Source: Streptomyces sp. NBC_00659
Lineage (GTDB): Bacteria > Actinomycetota > Actinomycetes > Streptomycetales > Streptomycetaceae
Direction of reading: 5' to 3'
Assembly (NCBI RefSeq): GCF_036226925.1
Contig: NZ_CP109031.1
Location: 8,680,001 to 8,744,000, forward strand
Length of the DNA stretch: 64,000 nucleotides
A model generated the notes under the pieces. The model did not search any database and was not told where the DNA came from. It worked only from the letters and a program-made list of their open reading frames with translations. Positions 54,453 through 63,462 of this stretch are shown here, one piece after another (within the stretch, counting starts at the first letter, position 1; each line of letters opens with the position of its first letter). The position numbers and the translations under genes are program-made.

Positions 54453-56207
54453 ATGGGGCTGGTGCGTGTACTGCTGCCGTTGCCGCGCGCGGCGGCCCGG
54501 CTCGGTCCTGGTACGGGGCGGCGGCTGCTCGGCGCCGCGCTGACGCGCTGCGTGGCCCCCGGATGGGTGCTGCTGCGGCCGCCCCCGCCGTGGCGCCGGC
54601 TGGCCTGGGCCGAGGAGGCGACGGCCGTGTACCGGGCGCTGGCCGAGAGCAAGGGCGCCCGCCCGCGCGACCGTGACCTGCTGGCGCGCAGTCTTGTCTG
54701 GCACGCCTACACGCTGGTGCTCGTCAACCGCTGCGAGCAGGCGTGCACGGTGCTGGACGCGTCCTCGGCCGTACCGGGCGCCCGGTGGTCGCCGGCACAG
54801 CGGGCCATGCAGCTCCATCTCCGGGCGCAGGCACAGTTCGGCCTGGCGCGACCGGACGCCGCGCTCGCCTCGGCGGGGGAGTGCGTGGCCGCCTACCGTC
54901 ACCTCGTCCTCACCCGACGGGACCGGACCCTCGGCACCCTGGCGGGCGCGCTGCGCACCTACGCCCTGGTGCTGGCGGCCCTGAACCGCAGGGAGGAGTC
55001 CGTGGCCGCCTACGAGGAGTGCGCCGGGCTGTTACGGAACATGTCGTTGCGCGAGGTGAGCCACGCGATCCTGGTGCGTGTGCGCGTACTGTGCGAACTC
55101 ACCGCGGGGCTGGTGGTATTGGGCCGGTTCGAGGAGGCGCTGTCCGTCGGCAGGGAGGCCCGGGACGCCGCCGACCCGATCATGCTGCGGGTCGCGCCCG
55201 AGGCCGTACGGCCGCTGCGGGTGAGGCTCTTCGCGGACCTGGCCCGTTGCCTGGCGGCCACCGGGGACCTGTCCGCCGCGCGCACGACCGCGGAGGAGTC
55301 CGTGGCCGAAGCGCGGACCCTGGCGGACCGGGACCGGACGGCGGGTGAACCCCTGCTCATCCTGGCGCTGGACTGCCTTGCCGACCGGCTCGGCGAACTC
55401 GGGCGCCGAGAAACGGAGTTGAGCTGCCGACGGGAGGCGGTCGACCTGTCTGCCGCGCTCGTCGCCGAACGGCCGGACACCCACAGCTCTCTTCTCGCCG
55501 TCTGTCTCGAGCGGCTGGCCGACTGCCACACGGCGGCGGGCGACCGTGGTGAAGCGGTCCGGGCCGGTGAACGCGCCGTGGCCGCGTACCGGCGTGCGGC
55601 GGAGTTCGACCCGATGGCGCACGAGCCGCAACTCACGCGTGTTCTGGAGGACTTGAGCCGGCTGCGGCTGGACGACGGAGACCTCGACGGCGCGGTCGGG
55701 GCCGCGCGGGAGGCGGTCGCTCTCACACGCCGGCTGGCCGAGTCGGACTGGTCGGCCCACCACGCCGTGACGGCCCGCCGTCTACGGGTGCTCGGCCGCG
55801 CCCTCCGCCGCGCCGGCGACCACGGGGCGGCCGTCGCCTGCTACGCGGAGTCGGAGTCCATCCTCGTCGACGAGTCGGCGGGTCCCGAGACCGGCCCGTA
55901 CGCGGCCTCCCTGGCCGCCGCCCGTTCCGGTCTCGCTCTGGCGCTCGACGAGGAGGCCCGCGCCCATCTGGCCGACGGCCGGGCCGACGACGCCGTCGCG
56001 GCGCTGCGCGCCCTGCTCGCACTCACCCGCCGCACCGGCCGGACGGACGTCCACGCCCGCTGCGTCACCGCGTTCGCCGACGCCCGCGCGGAATACCCGG
56101 ACGCAGTCGTATCCGCCTGGACACGGGCGACCGGGCAGGACTTTCCGACGTTCGTGTACCGCTCGTCCGGGGCCGTGGGCGGGGACCCACCGCCGGGCGG
56201 GAACTGA
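54453..56207 (+). CDS. TPR-repeat protein with a TTA codon
   Basis: This 584-residue protein is almost all helical, with successive TPR-like pairs (for example ESVAAYEECAGLLR, EALSVGREARDAAD, EAVRAGERAVAAYRRAAE, GAVGAAREAVALTRRLAE). A short basic, Gly/Pro-rich N terminus may be membrane-associated. A TTA Leu codon at 55032-55034 (codon 194) makes it a candidate bldA target. ATG 54453 follows GGAAGGGGG. Likely a protein-interaction scaffold or regulator; no partner is evident next to it. Confidence 0.78.
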   Translation: MGLVRVLLPLPRAAARLGPGTGRRLLGAALTRCVAPGWVLLRPPPPWRRLAWAEEATAVYRALAESKGARPRDRDLLARSLVWHAYTLVLVNRCEQACTVLDASSAVPGARWSPAQRAMQLHLRAQAQFGLARPDAALASAGECVAAYRHLVLTRRDRTLGTLAGALRTYALVLAALNRREESVAAYEECAGLLRNMSLREVSHAILVRVRVLCELTAGLVVLGRFEEALSVGREARDAADPIMLRVAPEAVRPLRVRLFADLARCLAATGDLSAARTTAEESVAEARTLADRDRTAGEPLLILALDCLADRLGELGRRETELSCRREAVDLSAALVAERPDTHSSLLAVCLERLADCHTAAGDRGEAVRAGERAVAAYRRAAEFDPMAHEPQLTRVLEDLSRLRLDDGDLDGAVGAAREAVALTRRLAESDWSAHHAVTARRLRVLGRALRRAGDHGAAVACYAESESILVDESAGPETGPYAASLAAARSGLALALDEEARAHLADGRADDAVAALRALLALTRRTGRTDVHARCVTAFADARAEYPDAVVSAWTRATGQDFPTFVYRSSGAVGGDPPPGGN

Positions 56208-56434
56208 GCGCGGCGGCCGATCGGGACGGATCCGCGACAGACCGGGCGGATCGCGCGCCAGAAGCGGAACCCTCCTTCTTAAGTGCGGGTTAAACGCGTC
56301 TTAAGCAACCATGGGGACCGCCTGCTTCAGCAAGTAGCCGCAGGTCAGGGCGATTTGGCGGGCCGCGGCGGCAGTTGGCCTCTCAACAACTCGTGCGTAG
56401 CATCGGTGCCCACCGGTGCCGTCCACCACGGGCG

Positions 56435-56446
56435 GAGAGCGCTCTC
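56435..56446. promoter_or_regulatory. GAGAGCGCTCTC palindrome before the GH64 gene
   Basis: Identical to the site at 48594-48605. It lies 89-100 bases upstream of the glucanase start. Two CTTAAG hexamers (56278-56283 and 56300-56305) lie further upstream. Confidence 0.6.
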
Positions 56447-56534
56447 AACGCTTGCTGTCCCCCCCGGAAAAGACATCCCCCCACCCTCCCCCCACCGCCT
56501 TTCCCAGGCACAAGCACCAAGGAGTACACGTCAC

Positions 56535-57734
56535 ATGACGCCTCGTCACCAGCGGAACCTGACCCGTCGCAAGGCCCTGTTCGCACTCGGCGGTGCGGCC
56601 GTGGCCGCGCCCGCCATCGCGGCGATCGCGCCCTACGCCATGGCCGGGCAGACGGACGCGTCCACCAAGGCCGCCGCGGGTGCGCTCCCGCTGACGATCG
56701 TCAACAACAGCGGCTCGTTCGGCAACGGGTCGGTGTTCGTGTACATCGTCGGGAACCAGGACGGAAAGCAGGTCCGCGTCACCCAGGACGGCTCACTCGC
56801 GCCGATATCCCTCTCGGACAACGGCGCGGACGGATTCACCGACTACGCGCTCACCCTGGCCGCGAGCGGGGAGACACGGCTCAGCCTTCCGTTCATGTCG
56901 GGCCGCGTCTACGTGTCGCTGGGCGCGAAGCTGAAGTTCAAGGCGGTCCAGGACGGTAACGGCAACGCCGCTCTCCAGTTCCCGGCCGGCTGGGTCACCT
57001 CCGACCCCAGCTTCGGGGTGCTGCACGACTGCGCGGAGTTCACCTACAACTCCGCCGGGATGTTCTGCAACACGACCATGGTCGACATGTTCAGCGTGCC
57101 CATGAACATCCGGTTGAACGGGGCCAAGGAGCAGACCACCGGCACCATTCGCGACGGCGGACGGGCCGCCGCCTTCGCCGCGATCAAGCAGAACGAGGAC
57201 TTCGCGCCCCTCGTGGTGGACGACCTCCGCATCATCGCCCCCGGCCACGGCCTGGACTCCGGCCTGTTCGCCAAGGACTACCTCGCCCCGTACATCGACG
57301 AGGTGTGGAGCACGTACACCGGCAAGGACCTGACCGTCACCACCAACGCGGGCACGTTCACCGGCCGGGTCCGCGGTGACCGGTTCACGTTCGACGGACC
57401 CGCCTCCGTCTCGTTCGCCAAGCCCTCCACCCGCGACGTCCTCTTCTGCGACGGCACCCTCGCCGCGCCCAACGACGGCACGACCGGCCCGGTGGCCGCC
57501 GTGCTCGGCGCCGGGTTCAACCGTTCCACCCTGCTCAGCAACCCGGCACAGCCGACCACCTCCGCGGCCGACTTCTACCGGACGGAGCTCACCAACCACT
57601 ACTCCAAGACCGTTCACGCGGCCACCGAGGACGGCAAGGCCTACGGATTCGCCTTCGACGACGTCGCCGACTTCGCCTCCTTCATCCAGGACGGCGCACC
57701 CACGGCGATGCGGCTGACTCTGTCGCCCTTCTAG
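56535..57734 (+). CDS. Tat-exported GH64 beta-1,3-glucanase
   Basis: This 399-residue protein has a twin-arginine signal (LTRRKALFALGG near 9-20, Ala-rich core, cleavage near 37) and a GH64 domain with a thaumatin-like beta part (LTIVNNSGSFGNGSVFVYIVG at its start, in pieces) and a mixed second lobe (HDCAEFTYNSAGMFCNTTMVDMFS, late FYRTELTNHYSKTVH). GH64 enzymes release pentasaccharides from fungal beta-1,3-glucan. AAGGAG lies ten bases before the ATG. Tat export suggests folding before secretion. Confidence 0.93.
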   Translation: MTPRHQRNLTRRKALFALGGAAVAAPAIAAIAPYAMAGQTDASTKAAAGALPLTIVNNSGSFGNGSVFVYIVGNQDGKQVRVTQDGSLAPISLSDNGADGFTDYALTLAASGETRLSLPFMSGRVYVSLGAKLKFKAVQDGNGNAALQFPAGWVTSDPSFGVLHDCAEFTYNSAGMFCNTTMVDMFSVPMNIRLNGAKEQTTGTIRDGGRAAAFAAIKQNEDFAPLVVDDLRIIAPGHGLDSGLFAKDYLAPYIDEVWSTYTGKDLTVTTNAGTFTGRVRGDRFTFDGPASVSFAKPSTRDVLFCDGTLAAPNDGTTGPVAAVLGAGFNRSTLLSNPAQPTTSAADFYRTELTNHYSKTVHAATEDGKAYGFAFDDVADFASFIQDGAPTAMRLTLSPF

Positions 57735-57772
57735 AGCCCCCGCGCCGCCCTGCCCGCCGCGGGCGGGGCGGC

Positions 57773-57807
57773 CGATCCGGCCGCGGCGGGCGCCCGCGGC
57801 CGGATCG
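57773..57807. terminator. Hairpin after the GH64 gene
   Basis: A perfect 14-bp inverted repeat (57773-57786 and 57794-57807) with a 7-base loop lies 38 bases past the stop. Confidence 0.8.
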
Positions 57808-57916
57808 GGGACCGCCGGGACGCACCGGCGCTCCGGTCGCGCGTCACCGGTGAGCGAATATGGTGGAACTCTGACAAAACGGAATGTATGGGTGGTTAAC
57901 GGTCAACGGAAGTGTC

Positions 57917-60010
57917 ATGGTTGCATCGCTGGGCGGACATGGCCGGCCGGACGCGGAGCTGGACGAGGCCATTCTCGGCGCGCTCTTCTCCGAGTCGACC
58001 GTGGGTCTGCACGTCCTCGACACACAGCTTCGTCTGGTGCGCTTCAACACGGCGGCCCGTTACGTCAAGGCGTTCGCCCTGGACGAGGCACTGGGGCGCC
58101 ACCCGAGGGAGTGGGGTCGTGACTTCTACACCGGAAACTACGAGGCGACGCTGCTCGAGGTGCTGGAGACGGGCGTACCCGCGCTGGATGTGGAGGTGCG
58201 CGGCCATCTGAGTCCCGACCAGGCCGAGATCGTGCTGTCGGTCTCGTGTTTCCGGCTGGAGGACGCCACGGGCGGAGTCCTGGGGCTGGCGACGGCGGTG
58301 GTGGACATCACCGAGCGCAAGCGGGCGGCGGAGCGACTGGCCCTGCTGGAGCGGGCGGGCGGGCGCATCGGCACGACGCTGGACATCTTCCGTACGGCGC
58401 AGGAGTTCGCCGACGAGATGGTTCCCGCGCTGGCCGACACGGTGGTGGTCGAGGTCCTGGACTCCGTCCTGCGGGGCGAGGCCGGCGCTCCGGGCACCCT
58501 TTTCGAGTACGGGGCCCTGCGGTGCACGAGCCGTCGTTCCTCCGCCCTGGACGCCGAGCGGTACCTGCCCTCCATCGGCGAGGTGATGGGCCTGTCCATG
58601 GCGACGCCGTTCGCGCAGTGCCTGTCCGACCTCCGGCCACGCGTCGTCCAGCAGCTGACCCCGGACGCGGACTGGATGAACCGGGAGCCGGTGCGAGGGC
58701 GGCGTCTCACCGAGGCGGGGGCGCATTCGCTGCTCGTGCTGCCGCTCGCCGCCCGCGGCTCCGTGATCGGGCTGGCCCACTGCTACCGGGACCGCACCCC
58801 GCACGCCTTCGACGACGGTGACCTCGCGCTGGCCGCCGAACTCGCCGACCGGGTGGCCCTGTGCCTGGACAACGCCCGGCTGTACGCACGGGAGCGTTCG
58901 GCCGGGCGTGTCCTGCAGCTCAGTCTGCGGCCGGCCCGGGTCCTCGGCCACGACGCGGTCGAGACCGCGTACAGCTACTGCCCGCTGGGCGCGGGCGGCG
59001 ACTGGTTCGATGTGATCCCGCTGTCCGGTTCACGGGTGGCCCTGGTGACCGGCGACACGGTGGGCCGGGGCCTGGAGGCCGCCGGCACCATGTGCGAGGT
59101 CAGGGCCGCGATCAGCGCGCTGGCCGTCCTCGACCTGGCCCCCGAAGAGGTCCTGGAACGGCTGCACGCCCTGGTGACCCGACTCCACGGGGAACGGCCG
59201 CGACGTCCGGACGCCGCGGTGGACGACGAGGGCCAGGACACCACCTGCCTGTACCTCGTCTACAGCCCTGTGACCCGCCGCTGCTCGGTCTCCAGCGCGG
59301 GGCATCCGCCTCCGGTGCTCGCGCTGCCCGACGGGACCGTCGAATACGCCGTGGTGCCCGCCGGGCCGCCGCTGGGCCGTGGCCTGGCGAAGTACGGCAC
59401 CGCCGAGTTCGAACTCGTCGAGGGCAGCGTCATCCTGCTGTCCAACACCGCCATGCTGCGTGCCGTCTCGGACGACCCGCAGGAACTACTGGAACATGTC
59501 GGCGACACGTTGCGGCCGGTCGACCGGCCGCTTCAGGAGATCTGCGACGAGGTGCTCTACAAGCTGGCACCGGAGGAGATGGAGAACGACGCCGTCCTGC
59601 TGCTGGCGCGTACCCGGGGTCTGGGACCGGACCAGGTCGCCTCGTGGACGCTGCCCAACCACCCCGCGTCCGTCGGCGAGGCACGCGCCCGCGCCGAGCG
59701 CGCGCTGGCGGACTGGGGGCTGGAACGGCACGCCTTCACCGTCACCCTGGTGGTCAGTGAACTCGTCACCAACGCGGTCCGGTACTCGGACGGTCCCATC
59801 TCCGTGCGCCTCATTCTCGACGGATCCGCGGTCGCCTGCGAGGTGACCGACGACAGCAGCACCGTGCCGCACCTCCGGCACGCCGAGGAGGCCGACGAGG
59901 GCGGCCGGGGCCTCTATCTCACCTGGCAGGTCAGCCGGCGCTGGGGGACCCGGCCCGAGTCCCGCGGGAAGACGATCTGGGCGGAGATCGCCCTGTCCGA
60001 GGAGGAATGA
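57917..60010 (+). CDS. PAS-GAF-SpoIIE phosphatase-RsbW kinase fusion protein
   Basis: This 697-residue protein has, in order, a PAS domain (about 15-130), a GAF domain (about 150-315), a PP2C/SpoIIE domain (about 330-560; GAGGDWFDVIP, TGDTVGRGLEAA, SNTAMLRA) and a C-terminal GHKL ATPase (about 575-697; VVSELVTNAVRYSDGP, DEGGRGLYL). It thus carries both the phosphatase and kinase halves of a partner switch. ATG 57917 with GGAAGT upstream is chosen; an ATG at 57884 would add 11 residues. Soluble; likely senses a ligand or redox state. Confidence 0.9.
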   Translation: MVASLGGHGRPDAELDEAILGALFSESTVGLHVLDTQLRLVRFNTAARYVKAFALDEALGRHPREWGRDFYTGNYEATLLEVLETGVPALDVEVRGHLSPDQAEIVLSVSCFRLEDATGGVLGLATAVVDITERKRAAERLALLERAGGRIGTTLDIFRTAQEFADEMVPALADTVVVEVLDSVLRGEAGAPGTLFEYGALRCTSRRSSALDAERYLPSIGEVMGLSMATPFAQCLSDLRPRVVQQLTPDADWMNREPVRGRRLTEAGAHSLLVLPLAARGSVIGLAHCYRDRTPHAFDDGDLALAAELADRVALCLDNARLYARERSAGRVLQLSLRPARVLGHDAVETAYSYCPLGAGGDWFDVIPLSGSRVALVTGDTVGRGLEAAGTMCEVRAAISALAVLDLAPEEVLERLHALVTRLHGERPRRPDAAVDDEGQDTTCLYLVYSPVTRRCSVSSAGHPPPVLALPDGTVEYAVVPAGPPLGRGLAKYGTAEFELVEGSVILLSNTAMLRAVSDDPQELLEHVGDTLRPVDRPLQEICDEVLYKLAPEEMENDAVLLLARTRGLGPDQVASWTLPNHPASVGEARARAERALADWGLERHAFTVTLVVSELVTNAVRYSDGPISVRLILDGSAVACEVTDDSSTVPHLRHAEEADEGGRGLYLTWQVSRRWGTRPESRGKTIWAEIALSEEE

Positions 60011-60160
60011 GCGCGTCGAACGCCGGCCGGCCGCGGGGGACCGCCGGCCGGGTGGCTCCGCACGGGCCGCCCGGCCCGGACGCGGACGGCGGGCCGTGTC
60101 GGCCGTCCCGCCCGCGACGGCCGTCCGTTACGCTCGCAGCGCCATACCGGGCCCGATGAC

Positions 60161-61117
60161 ATGGAGGACAGGACGGCGGGGATCAATCGCGAGCGCCTCG
60201 TCAGGATGCTGACGTTCTGGCTGCGTCCCGCGTTCGCGCTGCGTGTCGTCAGCCGGTTCCAGAAGATCGTGGGCTTCGACCGCTCGATGGCCCTGGCGTC
60301 CAGCGCGCTCACCGCGCTCATCCCCCTCACGATTCTCATCGGCGCCGTGCTGAGCAGCTTCTCGGACTACGACGCCGCCGACCGGATCATCAAGCGCTAC
60401 GGCCTCACCGGTCAGGGAGCCGCGGCGGTCAAGTCGCTCCTGGCCCCCGCCGAGAGCGCCAGCGCGAGCGTGGGTGTCTTCGGGAGCCTGTTCCTGATCA
60501 TCTCCGTACTGAGCTTCGCCCGCGCCTCGCAGCGGCTGTTCGAGCAGACCTGGGAACTGCCCCCGCTGAGTGTCCGCAACACGAGGAACGGCCTGTGGTG
60601 GATCCTCGGTCTCGCCGGGTACGCGGCCGTCACCGGGTGGCTGCACGCGGTTCTCGGGGGGAGCAAGCTGGGCGTGGCGGCCTCGGTGTGCGAGATCCCG
60701 GTGAGCGTCGCCTTCCTCGTCTGGAGCGGCTGGGCGCTGTCCGCGAAGCGGATCCCCTGGCGCGACCTTCTGCCCTTCGGCGTCACGGCGGGCGTGGCGA
60801 CCGCGCTCTACTCGGTGGGCGCGACCGTGTATCTGCCGCGCCTGTTCAACTCCTACGCCGCGCGCTACGGGGCGGTGGGCGCCGTCTTCGCGATGATCTC
60901 GGCGCTCTTCGCCGCGATGTTCGTCATCGTCGCGTCGGCGGCCCTCGGGCACGAGATGCGTGATGAACTCGTCCGGATCCGCGCGGGCGACCGCCCCTCC
61001 GACGACGAGGTCCGCCGCGAGTGGGACAGCGTGGTCGAACAGGCCCGGTCGCGGTGGCACACCACGCGCGACCAGGTCTCCTCCCGCCGGCGCTCCAAGG
61101 ACACGAGGAAGGGGTAG
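60161..61117 (+). CDS. YihY/BrkB-family membrane protein
   Basis: This 318-residue protein has six hydrophobic segments with the YihY pattern (LTALIPLTILIGAVLSSF near 50, FGVFGSLFLIISVLSFARASQRLFEQTW region, late MISALFAAMFVIVASAALGHE) and a charged cytosolic tail rich in Arg/Glu/Lys. It is only distantly similar to the YihY protein at 19504. It lies between two SpoIIE-type sensors but without clear coupling. Function unknown. Confidence 0.85.
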   Translation: MEDRTAGINRERLVRMLTFWLRPAFALRVVSRFQKIVGFDRSMALASSALTALIPLTILIGAVLSSFSDYDAADRIIKRYGLTGQGAAAVKSLLAPAESASASVGVFGSLFLIISVLSFARASQRLFEQTWELPPLSVRNTRNGLWWILGLAGYAAVTGWLHAVLGGSKLGVAASVCEIPVSVAFLVWSGWALSAKRIPWRDLLPFGVTAGVATALYSVGATVYLPRLFNSYAARYGAVGAVFAMISALFAAMFVIVASAALGHEMRDELVRIRAGDRPSDDEVRREWDSVVEQARSRWHTTRDQVSSRRRSKDTRKG

Positions 61118-61144
61118 GGCTGCTTCCCGCGTACGTCGCGCGGG

Positions 61145-63214
61145 CTACTTCGCGCGGGCGACGAGCAGGGCGACGTCGTCGTGGTCGTCTGAGTTGCGCA
61201 GTCCGTACAGGAGCAGGTCGCAGATCTCCTCGAGCGGTCGGTCCGCCTCGTCGAGGAAGCTGAGAAGGACGTTCAGGCGGTCGTCGATGGGATGCAGCCT
61301 GGTCTCCACGAGACCGTCCGTGTAGAGGACGAGCAGATCATCCGGGTTGAGTTCGACCGTGGTGGTCCCGAAGGGGATGCCACCGACACCGAGGGGGGCG
61401 CACGGCGGCAGGTCCAGCAGTTCGGGGGCGGCGCCGGAACGCACCAGGGCGGGCGGCATGTGCCCGGCATTGGCGATGCGGCACTGCCTGCTGTGGGGGT
61501 CGTACACGGCGTAGATGCACGTCACGATGTAGTGCTCCAGATCGCAGGTGATCTTGTCGAGGTGCTGGAGCACATCGCCGGGGTCGAGGTCGAGGTCGGC
61601 GTAGGCGCAGGTGGCGGTGCGCAGCCGGCCCATGGTGGCGGCGGCGTCGATTCCGTTGCCCATGACGTCGCCCACGACCAGCGCGGTCCGGTCGTCGGCC
61701 AGCGGAATCACGTCGTACCAGTCGCCGCCGACCTCGCTGGTGGCCTGCGCCGGCTGATATCGGGACGCGACCTCCAGACCGGTGAGACGCGGCGGATGCT
61801 GGGGCAGCAGGCTGCGCTGGAGCGTGACGGCCGTGTTGCGCACGCTCTGGAACCAGCGGGCGTTGTCGATGGCCACGGCGGCGCGGGTGGCCAGCTCACC
61901 GGCGAGCACCACGTCGTCCTCGTCGAAGGGGAGCGGATTGCGGGTGCGCTTGAGATCGAGGGCGCCGAGCACCTCACCGTGCGCGATCAGCGGAACCGCG
62001 AGGTACGAGTGGACGCCGGCCTGCGCCAGCAGGGCCGTGCCCTCGGCGTCGCGGGCGATGCGCGGCAGATCGTGCTCGCCGACGTGCCGCACCAGGACCG
62101 GCCTGCCGGTGTGGACGCACAGGGTCACCAGGCGGTCACCGTCGTACGTCGTCAGGTCGCCGGGAGGGTCGGCGGCGCGCAGGGCCACGGTGGGGTGCGA
62201 GGCCTTGAGGGCGAGGGCGCGGAAGAACTCCGGGCCGTTGTCCGGCCTGCGCTTGCGACGGCAGGCCAGGACGGAGTCGAGAACGTCCACGGCGACCACG
62301 TCGGCCAGTTCGGGGGCGGCGATGTCGGCCAGTTCGCGGGCGGTCTGCTCCACCTCAAGGGTGGTGCCGACACGGGTGGAGGCGCTGGCGACGAGCGCGA
62401 GACGACGCCGCGCGCGGTCGGCCTCGGCGGCCGCGCGATGGCGTTCGGTGACGTCGACGACCGAGACGGCCGCGCCCAGGATGCGTCCGCCCGGGTCCTC
62501 CAGCCGGTAGAAGGAGAGGGACCAGGCGTGTTCGTGGTCGGGATCGGAGGGAGGGCGGCCCACGTGGTACTGGTCGAGCAGCGGTGTGCCGGTGGTGAGC
62601 ACCTGACGCAGCGCCGACTCGACGGTGTCCACGTCCGGGAACGGCAGTGTCTCCCGCAGATGACGGCCGACATGGTCCTCGGCGGGGATGCCGTCGATCC
62701 GTTCCAGCGCCGGGTTGACCATGAGATACCGCAGGTCGGGGTCCATCAGGGCCAGTCCGATGGGTGACTGGTTGATCAGCTGCTCGCACAGGGCGAGGTC
62801 GGTCTCGACGCGCTGGAGCAACGTGTGGTCGGCCGCGATGCCCAGGGCGTAGACGTCCCCGAGATCGTCCAGGAGCCGCATGTTGCGGAACTCCATGAGG
62901 CGGGTGCTGCCGTCCTTGTGCCGGATGGGGAACGCGCCCGCCCAACTGCGTCCCGTCTCCAGGACATCGGTGAACAGTTCGGTGACGGACTGCATGTGCT
63001 CGGGGTGGATGATCAGGCGCGCCGCGTACTTGCCGAGGGCCTCCTCCGCCGTGTACCCGATGAGCTCCTCGGCCTGCGGGGTCCAGAACACGATGCGCCC
63101 GTCGGCGTCGAGGACCAGGGCGCCCACGTTGAGGACGTCGAGCAAGCCGGTCGGCCGGGACCGTGCGGGTTCGGGACCGCCCGCACGGTCGGACTGCGTG
63201 GACTCGGCTGTCAT
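61145..63214 (-). CDS. PAS-PAS-GAF-SpoIIE phosphatase
   Basis: This 689-residue protein has two PAS domains (about 25-140 and 150-265, each with the LDADGRIVFW / LMDPDLRYLMVN pattern), a GAF domain (about 290-450) and a PP2C/SpoIIE domain (about 470-689; GGDWYDVIP, GDVMGNGIDAAA, DGLVETR, DDVALLVAR). It lacks the C-terminal ATPase of the 57917 protein. ATG 63214 follows GGAGGAGGG. Likely a soluble stress or redox sensor dephosphorylating an STAS protein. Convergent with the YihY gene (28-base gap). Confidence 0.93.
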   Translation of the reverse strand: MTAESTQSDRAGGPEPARSRPTGLLDVLNVGALVLDADGRIVFWTPQAEELIGYTAEEALGKYAARLIIHPEHMQSVTELFTDVLETGRSWAGAFPIRHKDGSTRLMEFRNMRLLDDLGDVYALGIAADHTLLQRVETDLALCEQLINQSPIGLALMDPDLRYLMVNPALERIDGIPAEDHVGRHLRETLPFPDVDTVESALRQVLTTGTPLLDQYHVGRPPSDPDHEHAWSLSFYRLEDPGGRILGAAVSVVDVTERHRAAAEADRARRRLALVASASTRVGTTLEVEQTARELADIAAPELADVVAVDVLDSVLACRRKRRPDNGPEFFRALALKASHPTVALRAADPPGDLTTYDGDRLVTLCVHTGRPVLVRHVGEHDLPRIARDAEGTALLAQAGVHSYLAVPLIAHGEVLGALDLKRTRNPLPFDEDDVVLAGELATRAAVAIDNARWFQSVRNTAVTLQRSLLPQHPPRLTGLEVASRYQPAQATSEVGGDWYDVIPLADDRTALVVGDVMGNGIDAAATMGRLRTATCAYADLDLDPGDVLQHLDKITCDLEHYIVTCIYAVYDPHSRQCRIANAGHMPPALVRSGAAPELLDLPPCAPLGVGGIPFGTTTVELNPDDLLVLYTDGLVETRLHPIDDRLNVLLSFLDEADRPLEEICDLLLYGLRNSDDHDDVALLVARAK

Positions 63215-63462
63215 CCCTGGCCCTCCTCCACCGGCCGGCGCGATGTGCCGGGCTCCGTGGCCGCTGCCGGGCACGTGTGTGCCGACTGCGGCCCTTCCAT
63301 GCTGCGCCCTGCCCCGGGCCTTGCCCACTCCAGAGCGCCCCATTGGCATGTTCAGGGTGAGAGGTCGGTGCCGTGCGGTGCCGTGCCGGGGGGTGATCGT
63401 CCGGTGGGCCTGCACATCCGGCGGACAAGCAGGAACATGGTCGTGTAGAGGATGAGAGCTTC

